Positions 40,590 to 50,528 of a stretch of DNA of 64,000 nucleotides are shown one piece after another (within the stretch, counting starts at the first letter, position 1; the number at the start of each line of letters is the position of its first letter). Made by a program: the position numbers and the translations under genes. The notes beneath the pieces are model-generated. The model ran no database searches and had not been told where the DNA came from. It worked only from the letters and a program-made list of their open reading frames with translations. Where the stretch lies: positions 134,551,129 to 134,615,128 of the forward strand of contig CP136064.1 in NCBI GenBank assembly GCA_032622095.1. The letters run 5' to 3'. The stretch is from Siphonodentalium dalli. Taxonomy: Eukaryota; Mollusca; Scaphopoda; Gadilida; Siphonodentaliidae.

Positions 40590-41491
40590 GTTCGTGGAGA
40601 ACCTCCACCAAACAACAGTATCAAGTGTATCTTCAGAGGTGGTTTGACTACTGCAAGCGACAGGATGTTCCTCCCTTCTCGCCGTCTGTCCCCAACGTTA
40701 TCGAATTTCTAACGAGACTATTCCAAAAAGGGCTCGGCTATAGTGCTCGAAATACTGCCAGACCGGCACTGTCAGCGGTGGGGATTCGCCTCGACAACTC
40801 TCCAGCGGGAGGAAATTCTACTGTTATACGTTTCATGAAGGGTGTATTTAACATGCGTCCACCTTCTGCTCCGACAGCTATTACCTGGGATGTTAACTCT
40901 GTTCTGCAATATCTCCGAACTCTGTCACCTGTACGGCATTTAAGCCTTAAAAAGTTATCACTAAAACTAGTAATGTTGATTGCTCTTCTAAATGCGGCGA
41001 GAGTTCAAACCTTGCATTTAATTTCAATTAATGAACGGCGAAGTACGCGTTCACAGTATGTGTTTAATTTGAGTGGTCTACTCAAGCAAAGCCGAGCAGG
41101 CTTTAACCCCCAGACATTGGAACTGAGGGCATATCCTCCAGATAGGAGGTTGTGTGTATATACGGTTATCAAGGAATATTTAGTTCGTACGCGAGGACTG
41201 CGTCAGGACGAGTCGTCCCGTTTCATAAGTTATGTGAAGCCACACAAAAAAGTTTCATGCGATACCATAGCTCGTTGGATAAAGACAGTTATGGCCAGTT
41301 CTGGTATTAACATTAAGGACTACTCATCTCATAGTGTGCGAGCGGCTAGCTCATCCAAAGCCTTCAAGCAACAGGTGCCTATCAAAGATATTATGGCGAA
41401 AGCAGGCTGGACTGCTGAGTCTACATTTAAGAAGTTTTACTTGAAACACACTAATACCGATCAGTTTGCAGAAGCAGTTCTCCAAACCTAG
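40361..41491 (+). CDS. DIRS tyrosine recombinase
   Basis: An intact 376-codon frame. The N-terminal SAM-like core-binding part reads STKQQYQVYLQRWFDYCK and ARNTARPALSAVG. The catalytic domain shows the first Arg in NAARVQTLHL, HSVR for the second conserved pair, GWTAEST, and the nucleophile Tyr in FKKFYLKH. That is the full R-H-R-Y set, so the enzyme may be active. It integrates the circular DIRS DNA without target duplication. It starts inside the end of the RNase H gene in a different frame; the true start may be further in. The internal complementary region follows 34 bases after the stop. Confidence 0.88.
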   Translation: MHHDRSIVAHTTMVSFGEGPHGRQSQSSSKGGGFTAATAAEDGTSTLPTLDVDRLQSVRQQYRCAGFSSQATSILMSSWRTSTKQQYQVYLQRWFDYCKRQDVPPFSPSVPNVIEFLTRLFQKGLGYSARNTARPALSAVGIRLDNSPAGGNSTVIRFMKGVFNMRPPSAPTAITWDVNSVLQYLRTLSPVRHLSLKKLSLKLVMLIALLNAARVQTLHLISINERRSTRSQYVFNLSGLLKQSRAGFNPQTLELRAYPPDRRLCVYTVIKEYLVRTRGLRQDESSRFISYVKPHKKVSCDTIARWIKTVMASSGINIKDYSSHSVRAASSSKAFKQQVPIKDIMAKAGWTAESTFKKFYLKHTNTDQFAEAVLQT

Positions 41492-41524
41492 GTAAGAAAT
41501 TGTTTTTCTCTTTCTTGGCTTTGA

Positions 41525-41655
41525 AGTTCCTATTTAAAGACGAGAGATTGACTGCGAAGTAAAATTAAAAAAATAAACGAGACTTACCTTGGGAAGGTGA
41601 AGTTCATTTTGAATTTTACGAGTAGTTAATCACGAGGGTTTAAATACCCTCCCAC
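41525..41655. repeat. DIRS internal complementary region
   Basis: First half (TTTAAAGACGAGAGATTGAC) is the complement of the left end at 37285-37322. Second half (GAGACTTACCTTGGGAAGG and GAGTAGTTAATCACGAGGG) is the complement of the right end at 41859-41938. The join AAAATTAAAAAAATAAAC marks where the two ends meet. Confidence 0.85.
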
Positions 41656-43694
41656 CCTGCCCAATGTTGGTGCAGTCAATCCGGGTAAATATTAATTTTA
41701 ACTTTATTCTAGTTCTAGCGTTGCTAAAAGGGGAACCTAGACAGACAAAATCCTCGTTGCTCGCAGAGCAAGCCGGTGTTTTTTTGTGGCAAAAAAGCGA
41801 AAAATTTGCTGCAAAGAGTGAATTTAGCTCGATTTGGCGCATGCGCAAGAGTGCTATCCTATTTAAACCCTCGTGATTAACTACTCGTAAAATTCAAAAT
41901 GAACTTCACCTTCCCAAGGTAAGTCTCGTTTATTTTTTGAATTCTGATTTATAAATGATTTGTATAGGAGTTTAATATTTTGATTAATATAATGTCCCAA
42001 ATGTATTTATAAGTGCAATCGATTATGATAACACACGTTAACAAAAAAATGCACATAAATTAAAACAAATTATTGGATCCTTTTGACCCAAACTTGTTAA
42101 TAATTATTGCTATGACGTTGATGTCAGGGCCCAAGCTAGGGATTGAAAACAGGGAGAAATGATTGATTGATTGATTGATTCGGGTTTTATGTCGCTTTAG
42201 CCACTAAGGCCATATCACGACATTGCCAGTTTTAATGGTGGAGGAAATCCGCACACTTACGGCTAATCTAACAGTGATTTCAATGGCTGATAAACTGAAG
42301 TCTCCCTCTGCAGATTTTAGGGAGACTTCAGTCAAATAGGGAGAATTACAAATTGCTTTATTTATCACATCAATAAATAAGATAAAACAACAAGATAAAA
42401 CATATTTAGCAAGATACAACACAAGTATAGCACCTGTATAGATCGATAATCGGAAATTTTAACTAAATTTATAACTTAAATTTTTTTTAAACTGTTGACT
42501 TTATCTGAAGAAATTAATTGTTGACTTCATAACCTTTAATATCTGAATTGTTATTATAAATTTAAATTTTTTGGAAATGGCTTTTGGCCACTGTTGTAAT
42601 GTGGGTGTCTGTTAAAATAAACAATAAGGACTAATTAAGGAGGTGTAAAAGCTTTTAATTTTGTTTCTAAAGAGTTTATTGTTGAATACCATCATCACGG
42701 CCGTATGATCAGTGATGTCTGATGATAATCCGATTAAAGCAATAAACTTGACGAGTTTGATAGCTGTGTCACAATAGGTAGTGATTAATGTGTTCTTAAC
42801 AGAGACCAGTTGAGCTTATAATATACACCAGCAGGTTATTTAAATACCTGCATTGTAACAAAGTAGGCCTACATGCAATTAATTTGCAACCGTTGACAGA
42901 CATATATACGAGCACGTGGCCTGAGTGATAGATTGACAACAATTGTAATTTGCAAACACATAGTTTTTACACAAATTAATCCTTTTAAATGAGTTTGGAT
43001 AGTAATAGTTTATTATGTAGATCTTTGATTTAACTAAGAACATTAAATTAAGTACTTACAATGCACATTCAAACCTCTGTGTTTAATAGTAACTGTAAGC
43101 AGGGGTGTTGTTGTTTGTAAACATAATAAATATGCAATTCCAAAAAAGTTAAAAAGTTGGATTGGGAAACGGAGTCCGACACAAACTACTTTTGTAAAAT
43201 TGAAAATTCATAGATATGTTTTAGTTTAAATTCAAAGACAGTATTATTTGTTCACATTGGCTACTGCATGAGCGGTGGTGACCATGTATGGCTATACAAT
43301 TTGCGGTTACAAAATGACACGACGGAACAAAGTAAGGTCTAAATTCCAGTCTCCTTAAAACGAACCAGTAGCTCATCATAAACTTCATTGCTCAGCGCAA
43401 TTTGCCATTTCCAAAAGCACCCAATCTGATTAGAATATGTGGATAGGGTACACCATGTATCATTGATAAATAAATTGCCTCGTTGGAACAGTTGAGACTA
43501 TATATATTTTTTTTGCAAAACGAGTCAAATTTTCACCGGTAAAATTACCGTAAATCCTGAGCTAGTTTTGTCAAATTTGGAAGGCGACTTCGTTTTCGCC
43601 TTGCGGACATCCGAGTCGCCTCCTACATGGCCTGGTTGACATTAAATTTACTCATGACATCATGTATATGATGTTACAGATACTCTCCAAGGGG

Positions 43695-44785
43695 TTAATG
43701 TCTCCTCTAAAGAAAAAAAAAGTGGCTCCAGACAAGATGGCGTCCAACATGGCAGCCATTTTTTTAATATGCACCAGATATCTTTGATCGCCGTTATAGT
43801 AAAGATATCACATGCGGTCTTGTTTTCAGCTTGATTCATTACTCTAATATACAACCCTTACAAACTAGCCAAAAATCTGACACCAAAATCCAATATGGCA
43901 GCCAAGATGGCCACCGAAATGTGAATATTTTCTATTTTTCTGACATTTCACCACCTTTCGTTTGTCTCTGTCGTTAGTTTGTCTATGGGTATCTTGGTGC
44001 GATGTCTGTTTTGAATCAGTGAATGATATTGCTATCATAACAACACCCGTGCAGGAGATACTCCAGCTAGAATTCCTCTTATACCCAAATCAAAGATAAT
44101 TTATTTTAACATCAGTGAGCTTATTGTCACGACAACTCCACATATGCTTATTATTGTGTGTTGGGAACACTAAGGCGAAGAACTGTCCTTATATCACATC
44201 CAAATAAAAGTCCCCCAAATTCAAAATGGCGCCCACAATGGCGACATATTTTGAAAAATCACCAAAATTCCCTCATTTTCCCATCAATGGGCATTATTAT
44301 GGAGACAACCCCACACATGCTGACAATTGAGTTGGAAATACTGAGGTGAAGTAATTACCTTGCATCTCATGATAGAAATTGTTTTCCAAATCGAAGATGG
44401 AAGCCAAAATGGTTACAGAAATTTGAAAACAAGCTTACATTCCTTTACTTTCTTATGATGGGCATTATTGTTTCGCGAATTCTAGTCACAATTACATGTT
44501 CATATGGAACATTGATATGAAGTATTCATTTGAGTTTGGCAAATTCTTACAGTCAAGATGGCGGCCAAACTGGCAGCCAGAAATTGAAAAGAAGTCGATA
44601 TTTTCACATACTAATGTCAACTTTTTGTCATAGTATCGATATGGATGGACGAAACGGTACTTTAATAAGCCATCTATTAGTTCCAACATAGCTCATGGCC
44701 TTCTGGAAGGATGAAAATCCACAATTATTAATCGCGATGTGGCATTTCAGAATCCATTCTCCACTGAGCGCCCATAATGACCGTA
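43695..44785 (-). repeat. X/Y repeat copy 2, right piece
   Basis: Reverse complement of about 1622-2953, roughly nine tenths identical by eye (for example TTTGATCGCCGTTATAGTAA against 2816-2835). It contains several GGCAGCCAAGATGGCC cores. It is separated from its other piece at 37113-37179 by the TTAA element. Confidence 0.75.
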
Positions 44786-44927
44786 GCCATATATATAGGT
44801 ATGCCGAATAGTCATATTATGACTTCAAGATTCAAAACAACAGTTCCTGAGCTGATTCTGATTTGCCACATTCAGTATTATCTGGACCAGCTTCCGTCTC
44901 TTCATTGGATTAATCTATCTTGCTCAC

Positions 44928-46839
44928 TAGTGTTGAAACGATTAGTGGTTTTGAGGAATCGACTAGTCGCCAGAGGGAATCGACTACTAATCGACTAGTC
45001 GGACCCCTTCCGAAACTTACCGTTTTGTGCTCATATACGTATATAATTTGCCGTTTGTTTTGAGTACCAGTAACAAACTTTGCATTTTTGAATGCAAAGC
45101 AAGACGTGATTTAACACTATTTGCCCAGATTATTTGGCTTAATATCACTGAAGGTTAATAGGTTATTAATTTGTCCCAGGTATATGATGTTTTATGACAA
45201 TCAAATTACCATCCAGTTGATGTATGTATCTAAACGGTGGTGACAAACACCTGATCGATCGCGGAAACGCTACGGATTACGGAGTGGAAGCGCATGCAAC
45301 AATCAGAAACCGGTGCATTATTCTATATGTTTTGTGTAAAAATGTTCCTTTAAAATTTATATGGTATGGTCTACCGGGCCGTACCGGTTCTTACATACAA
45401 TCGAACATCGTTGTTTTCGAACTTGCCCAGTGTGATTGTCACCGATTGACTTCACAAACGGGCGTACATGAAGAAATGCAAGATATTTTGAGAAACGAAC
45501 TTTTTCTCCGACAGAGTCAAACAACAGTTACAAAATAAATGTTATAACAGCTGTAGTGCGTACAAGCCTTTTATGCTCGCAGATGTCATGTACATATATC
45601 GGACACGGAATGTGGTAAACTTTCCTGTATATATAGAGTCCGCATATATTAAAAATGGGCCATGCATTGCGTACATAATGTTGTTCCTTGCATTCATTGC
45701 AAGGTCACGATATGACATAGCTTAATCACGGACAGTCATTTTCCCGCCAAAACGCACGTGTTTTCACTGTTTGATTTGATCGCGTACATAATTGTCTCTC
45801 GTGCATGGTACATTGTAAATATATATACAATATATACAATTTTACTCGCGAGTCCCCAAATACACAATCGATCATGTCAGTTTCAAAAATAAAACTGCGC
45901 AGACCGGCGATGTTAATAGTACATTTCAATGTGATGTCATAAGTTCTATATTTAGCCCGATTCCAGGAATTTGCGTCATCCAGATTACGTTTCTGGGAAC
46001 AGCTTTGTCACCGCCCTATTCCGTGAAGGATTTAAGTTTGAGGTGCTAAAATACATTGTAATTTTTCACAAACACAGCCATAAACGACGTGGGATTTCCG
46101 AAGTGACTCGCCAGTTTAGTTCGAAATATGTGACGCTATTCGATGCATAGCATGGCCGACCGCGGGTTGGCTCTATATTTATATCTATAATACAATATAT
46201 CTAGAACGTTCGATCGTATACGCTCACCCATGCGTCAGTTGATGCATGTGGTGGTTGTAAAAAATATCACACAATTTTACAAATAAACTTTAAAGGTATA
46301 CTGACATAGTGCTTCAATAAACTATAATATATTGGACTTGTTATTAAACTTAAAACTTAATAATGTCACCTCGCAACTAACTTGATTGAAGTTGAGTCCT
46401 GCACACCTGCAAACACGTTGACCAGTTATCACTCAGATCAATTCCGTCACGCCGAAATAGACACGGTTGCGATAGGCGCTGATTCTTTGAAGTTGATTAT
46501 CAAAACCGGCCGTCTCAACTTCAAAGAATAAGCCGCCGCGGCGCCGACAAATACATTGAGTCATTGGGTTTCGCGCTCGTACATGACCACCAAGTACTGA
46601 AAGCAGTTATCGCATCAAAGGGACAACAAAGAAGGCTTTAACAAGCTAATTGTGATTGTGTATTTCGATAGCCTGATTGTTTAAATTGTCCAGTAATTCG
46701 GTAACGGCAGCCACGGCACTGCTTTCGCGATGGCATAATGGTGGTGGGTGTGTTCCGACTAGTCGACTGGCCGATTTCGGAATCGACTAATTTAATAATC
46801 GCGTCGATTTCGATTAGTCGATTAATCGTTTCAACACTA
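44928..46839. mobile_element. hAT-like element with perfect 8-bp duplication
   Basis: Begins TAGTGTTGAAACGATTAGTGG and ends in the complement of TAGTGTTGAAACGATTAATCG. TTGCTCAC stands on both sides (44920-44927, 46840-46847). The ends are loaded with CGACTAGTCG and ATTAGTCGA. An internal hairpin pairs TTCTTTGAAGTTGA with TCAACTTCAAAGAA near 46485-46530. No transposase frame was recognised; the frame at 45224-45538 has no motif. Confidence 0.9.
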
Positions 46840-46854
46840 TTGCTCACACAAACA

Positions 46855-48775
46855 CAGTTTTCTACACTTATTGGTAGAAGAGTCCCACTAATTGGAATGT
46901 TTTAAACATTGAATACATATGCCAGTGTCCAGCTCACGTGTTTTGTCTCGAAAGCTGGGAATTCGTATGCTTATTCTTTGCGAACTTCATTTGTGGTAGC
47001 TTATGGTACAATTCAGATGCTACATATGGTATTTGAGCGTCATCTTGCGTGATAAACTAGGAAGGTATGCAGTCGATGCATATACAGTTTTCAGAAGGAT
47101 CTCTCTATCTGCATATTTCTCAGCTTTGGTGACCTAATGGTGACCTAATAACAACATGTACACCTGGTGATCTTCCCAACCAGCCACTTTTCAATATATG
47201 GTTCATCAATTTACATACTCATCGAACACACTGACATACCCGGACATCTTCTGTATATGGCTTCGAATGTTGAAAGCCTAACATTTGACGGATGCCTTTC
47301 TGCTAAGGCGTAGAAGACCATAATGCATAATATACCCACACTTCTTGACCATGAATGCATGATCCTAAGAACAATCTTGGTGGCGTTCAGCAATCATCTC
47401 ACCGAACAGACCCAAGCAGATAATAACAATTCATGTGGTGCTAGTTTGTGGGTACACATCGCTATGTGTCATGATAGTGGAAATGAAATTGGACCATGAC
47501 TGCACCGCCCCTTATTTGAGTATGTTTTAGATTCAGACAGGATCTCATGTGTGGCTTTGCTTTCCTTGTGTGATAAAATTGTATATGCCCATCCATTTGG
47601 AAGTCGTTCTTAATCAACTGGACCAGGCATGTACCATTGGCTACTACTATATAAGCCCCACCAGTCTGGGGTATAGTCTTAAAGACGATGCCTTTGATAG
47701 TTGGTTGATATGTCATACTCGCACTGGGTGGTGGTCGGTAATGTTCAAGAAAGTACAAATGCCATCAACACACTGGTGAAATGTTCAACGCAAAGAACAT
47801 ACAGAGGAATGTTTCATTGATGAGATCTTGCATTCAGTTCAACATACAAGTGATTTCTTGGTAACATCACCATGCTAACCATTTACCTGCATGAGACATA
47901 TAAACTACTATATTCTAAAGTTATATATATATAAATCAATGTGATCATAAAGGTCACGTTCGACCTTTGAAGGATTTCCCCAACGTTCAGTCATTGCCGT
48001 CGAGACTATAAATTGTTTTCTTGAATAATACCGCCCACATACTGACACTAACCCTGAGAGAGGATAACAACAATGCATACCTTCATTCTATAAAGACATT
48101 ATCCTTTATTCCATCTGACTGTTCCTGGGGAGGCTAGTATAGTATTTTCCAGACAAAATTATACGTCTGGTCAAGTTGATTCAGAATGGCTTAGATACGG
48201 ATGTGGAAATACAATCTTACCACACCAAAAAGACCGACACACATGACATTCTATATCTGAAACATGCGCCTGGTGTAGGGGTGGTGTATACCATTGCCCA
48301 TTTCATTCCCACTATCATGGTGCATGTCCACAAACTAGCGCCGTGAGTATTTGTTCTTCTCTGTTGGAAGCTCCTCGGCGAGATGACTGCGGGATGTTTC
48401 AGATTCAATGCTTAGGATCATGGTCAAGAAGTGTGGGTGGTAGGTTCATTATGGTCTTCTCCTTACCATATAGGCATCGAGCCAAGGGAATGAGGCAGCC
48501 AGTAACCTTCAAAACACTGCTGAAGTTGTTCATGTATGCCAATGCATTCGCTAAGTTTGTGAGTTGACTATCTATCGAGAACTGACTAGCTAACTGGGAT
48601 GTTCGCCAGGTGTACATGTGGTTAGCCCCATGGGGTATGAGAAATACATACAGAACTGTCCTTACTCATTGACCATATGCCTTTCTAGTTCAAGACCACG
48701 CACAAATGAATGGTTTGAAACATTATGATTAGAGGGACCCTTCTCCCAGGAAGTGTTGAATACTTTGTTGGTGTG
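46855..48775. repeat. Diverged foldback element
   Basis: The outer ends pair imperfectly: TTGGTAGAAGAGTCCCACTAA against the complement of the right end, TGGGAGAAGGGTCCCTCTAA. Inner blocks pair as well: CACACTTCTTGACCATGA (47337) with TCATGGTCAAGAAGTGTG (48418), CTAGTTTGTGGGTACACAT with ATGTCCACAAACTAG (48328), and GAAATGAAATTGGACC with a related block near 48300. The arms are several hundred bases long and well diverged. No coding capacity or clear target duplication. Confidence 0.6.
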
Positions 48776-48794
48776 AGCGATTTTAGCGATTTTC

Positions 48795-49371
48795 GCTAAA
48801 AACATGGCACCTGGCAGCCATCTTGAATTTTACTCTTTGCATGACTAAATCCTTTTGCACACCCTACAGACCACATCCCTCATCTAATCGCCACCAAGCT
48901 TCATATGGGAGCAATCAATTATTTCTGAAATTCTTTAAAAAACATGGCTGCCAGCAGCCATCTTGGATTTCATATTTGAATCCATCGGCACACCTTGCAG
49001 CCCACATATATCTAAGAAATGTTTTGGAAATTTACAGGCATGATCAGTATCGCCTCTAGATAAGAGCTATCAAATTTCCCAGCAGCCATTTTGGATTTTA
49101 CTCTTTGCATGACTAAATCCTTTGACCCAACCTACAGACCACATCCATATCCGATCGTCACCAAACTTCCTAAAGATCTTCGGGGTGACCTCCAGATAGG
49201 AGTCAATGATGTTTTTGCGAAATTTGTTAAAAAACATGGCTGCCTGCGGCCATCATCACCAAACTTCATAAGGATCTTCAGGGTGACCTCTAGCTGGGAG
49301 CTATTTTCCCAATTTTGTTAAAAAAAACGTGTTCTCCAGTGGCCATTTTGGATTTTACTCTTTAACTGCCG
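48795..49371 (+). repeat. G-family tandem repeat, left segment
   Basis: Roughly 150- to 190-bp units: AAAACATGGCTGCCAGCAGC, then CATCTTGGATTTTACTCTTT, GCATGACTAAATCCTTTGG, CACACCCTACAG..CACATCCC and GGGTGACCTCTAGATGGGAG. The same array resumes at 50424 and 53510 after two insertions, and other copies are at 35219-35360 and 59285-60560. Confidence 0.75.
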
Positions 49372-49375
49372 ATCG

Positions 49376-50423
49376 CGACTTGAGTCGAATTACCCATACA
49401 CTGCCGGTCGCGACTTGAGTCGAATCTGGACACCTTCGTCCCGTAACATCAATCCATTGGAAGTAACTCTATATTATTCTGTGAAAACAGTGTAAGTGAT
49501 GTAATCAAATTTGTAACGAGAAACTCCTGGTTTATTTTTTTATATTTCGGGATGTCGGCCATCTTGTTTTGTGATGAAGTGGTCACGGTCACGTGACCCT
49601 CCTGGTATGGGAAGTGTTTTCCATTCCACAGAGACCAATACCTACCTGCATACCAAGTTTCGGGAATATACCTCTGCATATACAAAAGTTATGCGAAATA
49701 CCCAATAATATATGTATTTACCAGAAATATACTAACTTGTTTTCGGTTCTCGATGCTAACACCAACTTACATACCAAATTTCGTCAAAATATCTGCAGAT
49801 ACAAAAGTTATTGAGAAATAATGAATTTTCCTTATATTTTGGTGTGGCAGCCATCTTGTTTTGTGATCATGTTGTCACGGTCTCGTGACCCTCATGTGGT
49901 CACAGTCTCGTGACCCTGGCAGACTGGGAAGTGTTTTCAATTCGCAAGTCCAATATCTAACTGTGCACCAAGTTTCACGAACATACCTTTACAGATATTA
50001 AAGTTATTGAGAAATACTCAATCAATATGTATTTAGCTGCAATATATTTAATCATTATCTTATATTTCGGGATGGTGGCCATCTTGTTTTGTGGTCACAT
50101 GATCGTGGTCACATGAAATGTGACACTGGCGGACTAGAACATATTTTCTATGCCCAATACTGATACCTACTTACATACCAACCTTCATGAAAATATCTAT
50201 ACAAATACAAAAGTTATTGAGAAATATTGAAATTTTCTTATATTGTGGGGTGGTGGCCATCTTGTTTGTGGTCACGTGATTGTGGTCCACAAGACAATGG
50301 TGGACTGGGGCGTGTTTTCGATTCCCCAGACCAATACCTACATGCATACCAAGTTTCATGAAAATAGCGCGGCAGATACAAAAGTAGCAGATCTGTCTGT
50401 GGTGCTGCATGGCAGTGAAAGAG
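49376..50423. mobile_element. Possible TTAA element with internal tandem repeats
   Basis: It interrupts a G unit between ATTTTACTCTTTAA and TTAAAACCTTTGGCACACC. TTAA stands at 49372-49375 and 50424-50427. The left side has CTGCCG[A/G]TCGCGACTTGAG twice, 33-34 bases apart, each with the palindrome CGACTTGAGTCG in part. The right edge reads GGCAGTGAAAGAG, whose complement CTCTTTCACTGCC resembles CTCTTTAACTGCC at the left. The ends are therefore offset and the boundary is uncertain. The interior is about four units carrying GTGGCCATCTTGTTTTGTG and TACCAAGTTTC. Confidence 0.5.
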
Positions 50424-50528
50424 TTAAAACCTTTGGCACACCCTATGTGCCACATCCCTCATCCAAACTTTATATCGTTCTCTAGATGGAAGCTGGCCAA
50501 TTCTTCTGAAATTTATTAAAAAACATTG
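50424..50528 (+). repeat. G-family tandem repeat, middle segment
   Basis: ACCTTTGGCACACCCTATG through TTAAAAAACATTG continues the G unit interrupted at 49372. The final AAAACATTG (50520-50528) is the target duplication of the next element. Confidence 0.7.

Larger units (their letters stand above)
37285..41938 (+). mobile_element. DIRS-type tyrosine-recombinase retrotransposon
   Basis: The three-gene order (gag-like, RT-RNase H, tyrosine recombinase) and the terminal structure are those of DIRS elements. An inner 55-bp inverted repeat pairs 37317-37370 with 41805-41873 (TTGCGCATGCGCCAAATCGA). The outer ends are not alike. Instead, an internal complementary region at 41525-41655 carries the complements of the left end (AATTTTACTTCGCAGTC) and the right end (CTTCCCAAGGTAAGTCTCG) side by side, as required for circle formation in the DIRS replication model. 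It shows no target duplication, as expected. Only RT is damaged. Confidence 0.9.
37184..43694. mobile_element. piggyBac-like TTAA element, carrying a DIRS insertion
   Basis: Left end CCCTTTGGTGAGTA, right end the complement of CCCCTTGGAGAGTA (12 of 14 match), flanked by TTAA at 37180-37183 and 43695-43698. The flanks are the two halves of an X/Y repeat that is uninterrupted at 2938-2965, giving an independent empty site. Near the left end the palindrome CGACATATATGTCG occurs within a duplicated GTAGAACGACATATATGTC, 41 bases apart. Without the DIRS insertion it would be about 1.86 kb. No transposase seen. 41939-43694 is otherwise AT-rich with a GATT microsatellite (42163-42180) and a 14-bp-stem hairpin (42294-42332). 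Confidence 0.8.

Noticed and set aside
45224-45538. Transposase fragment in the hAT element at 44928
   Set aside because: No BED finger, catalytic block or dimerisation motif could be seen in the translation.
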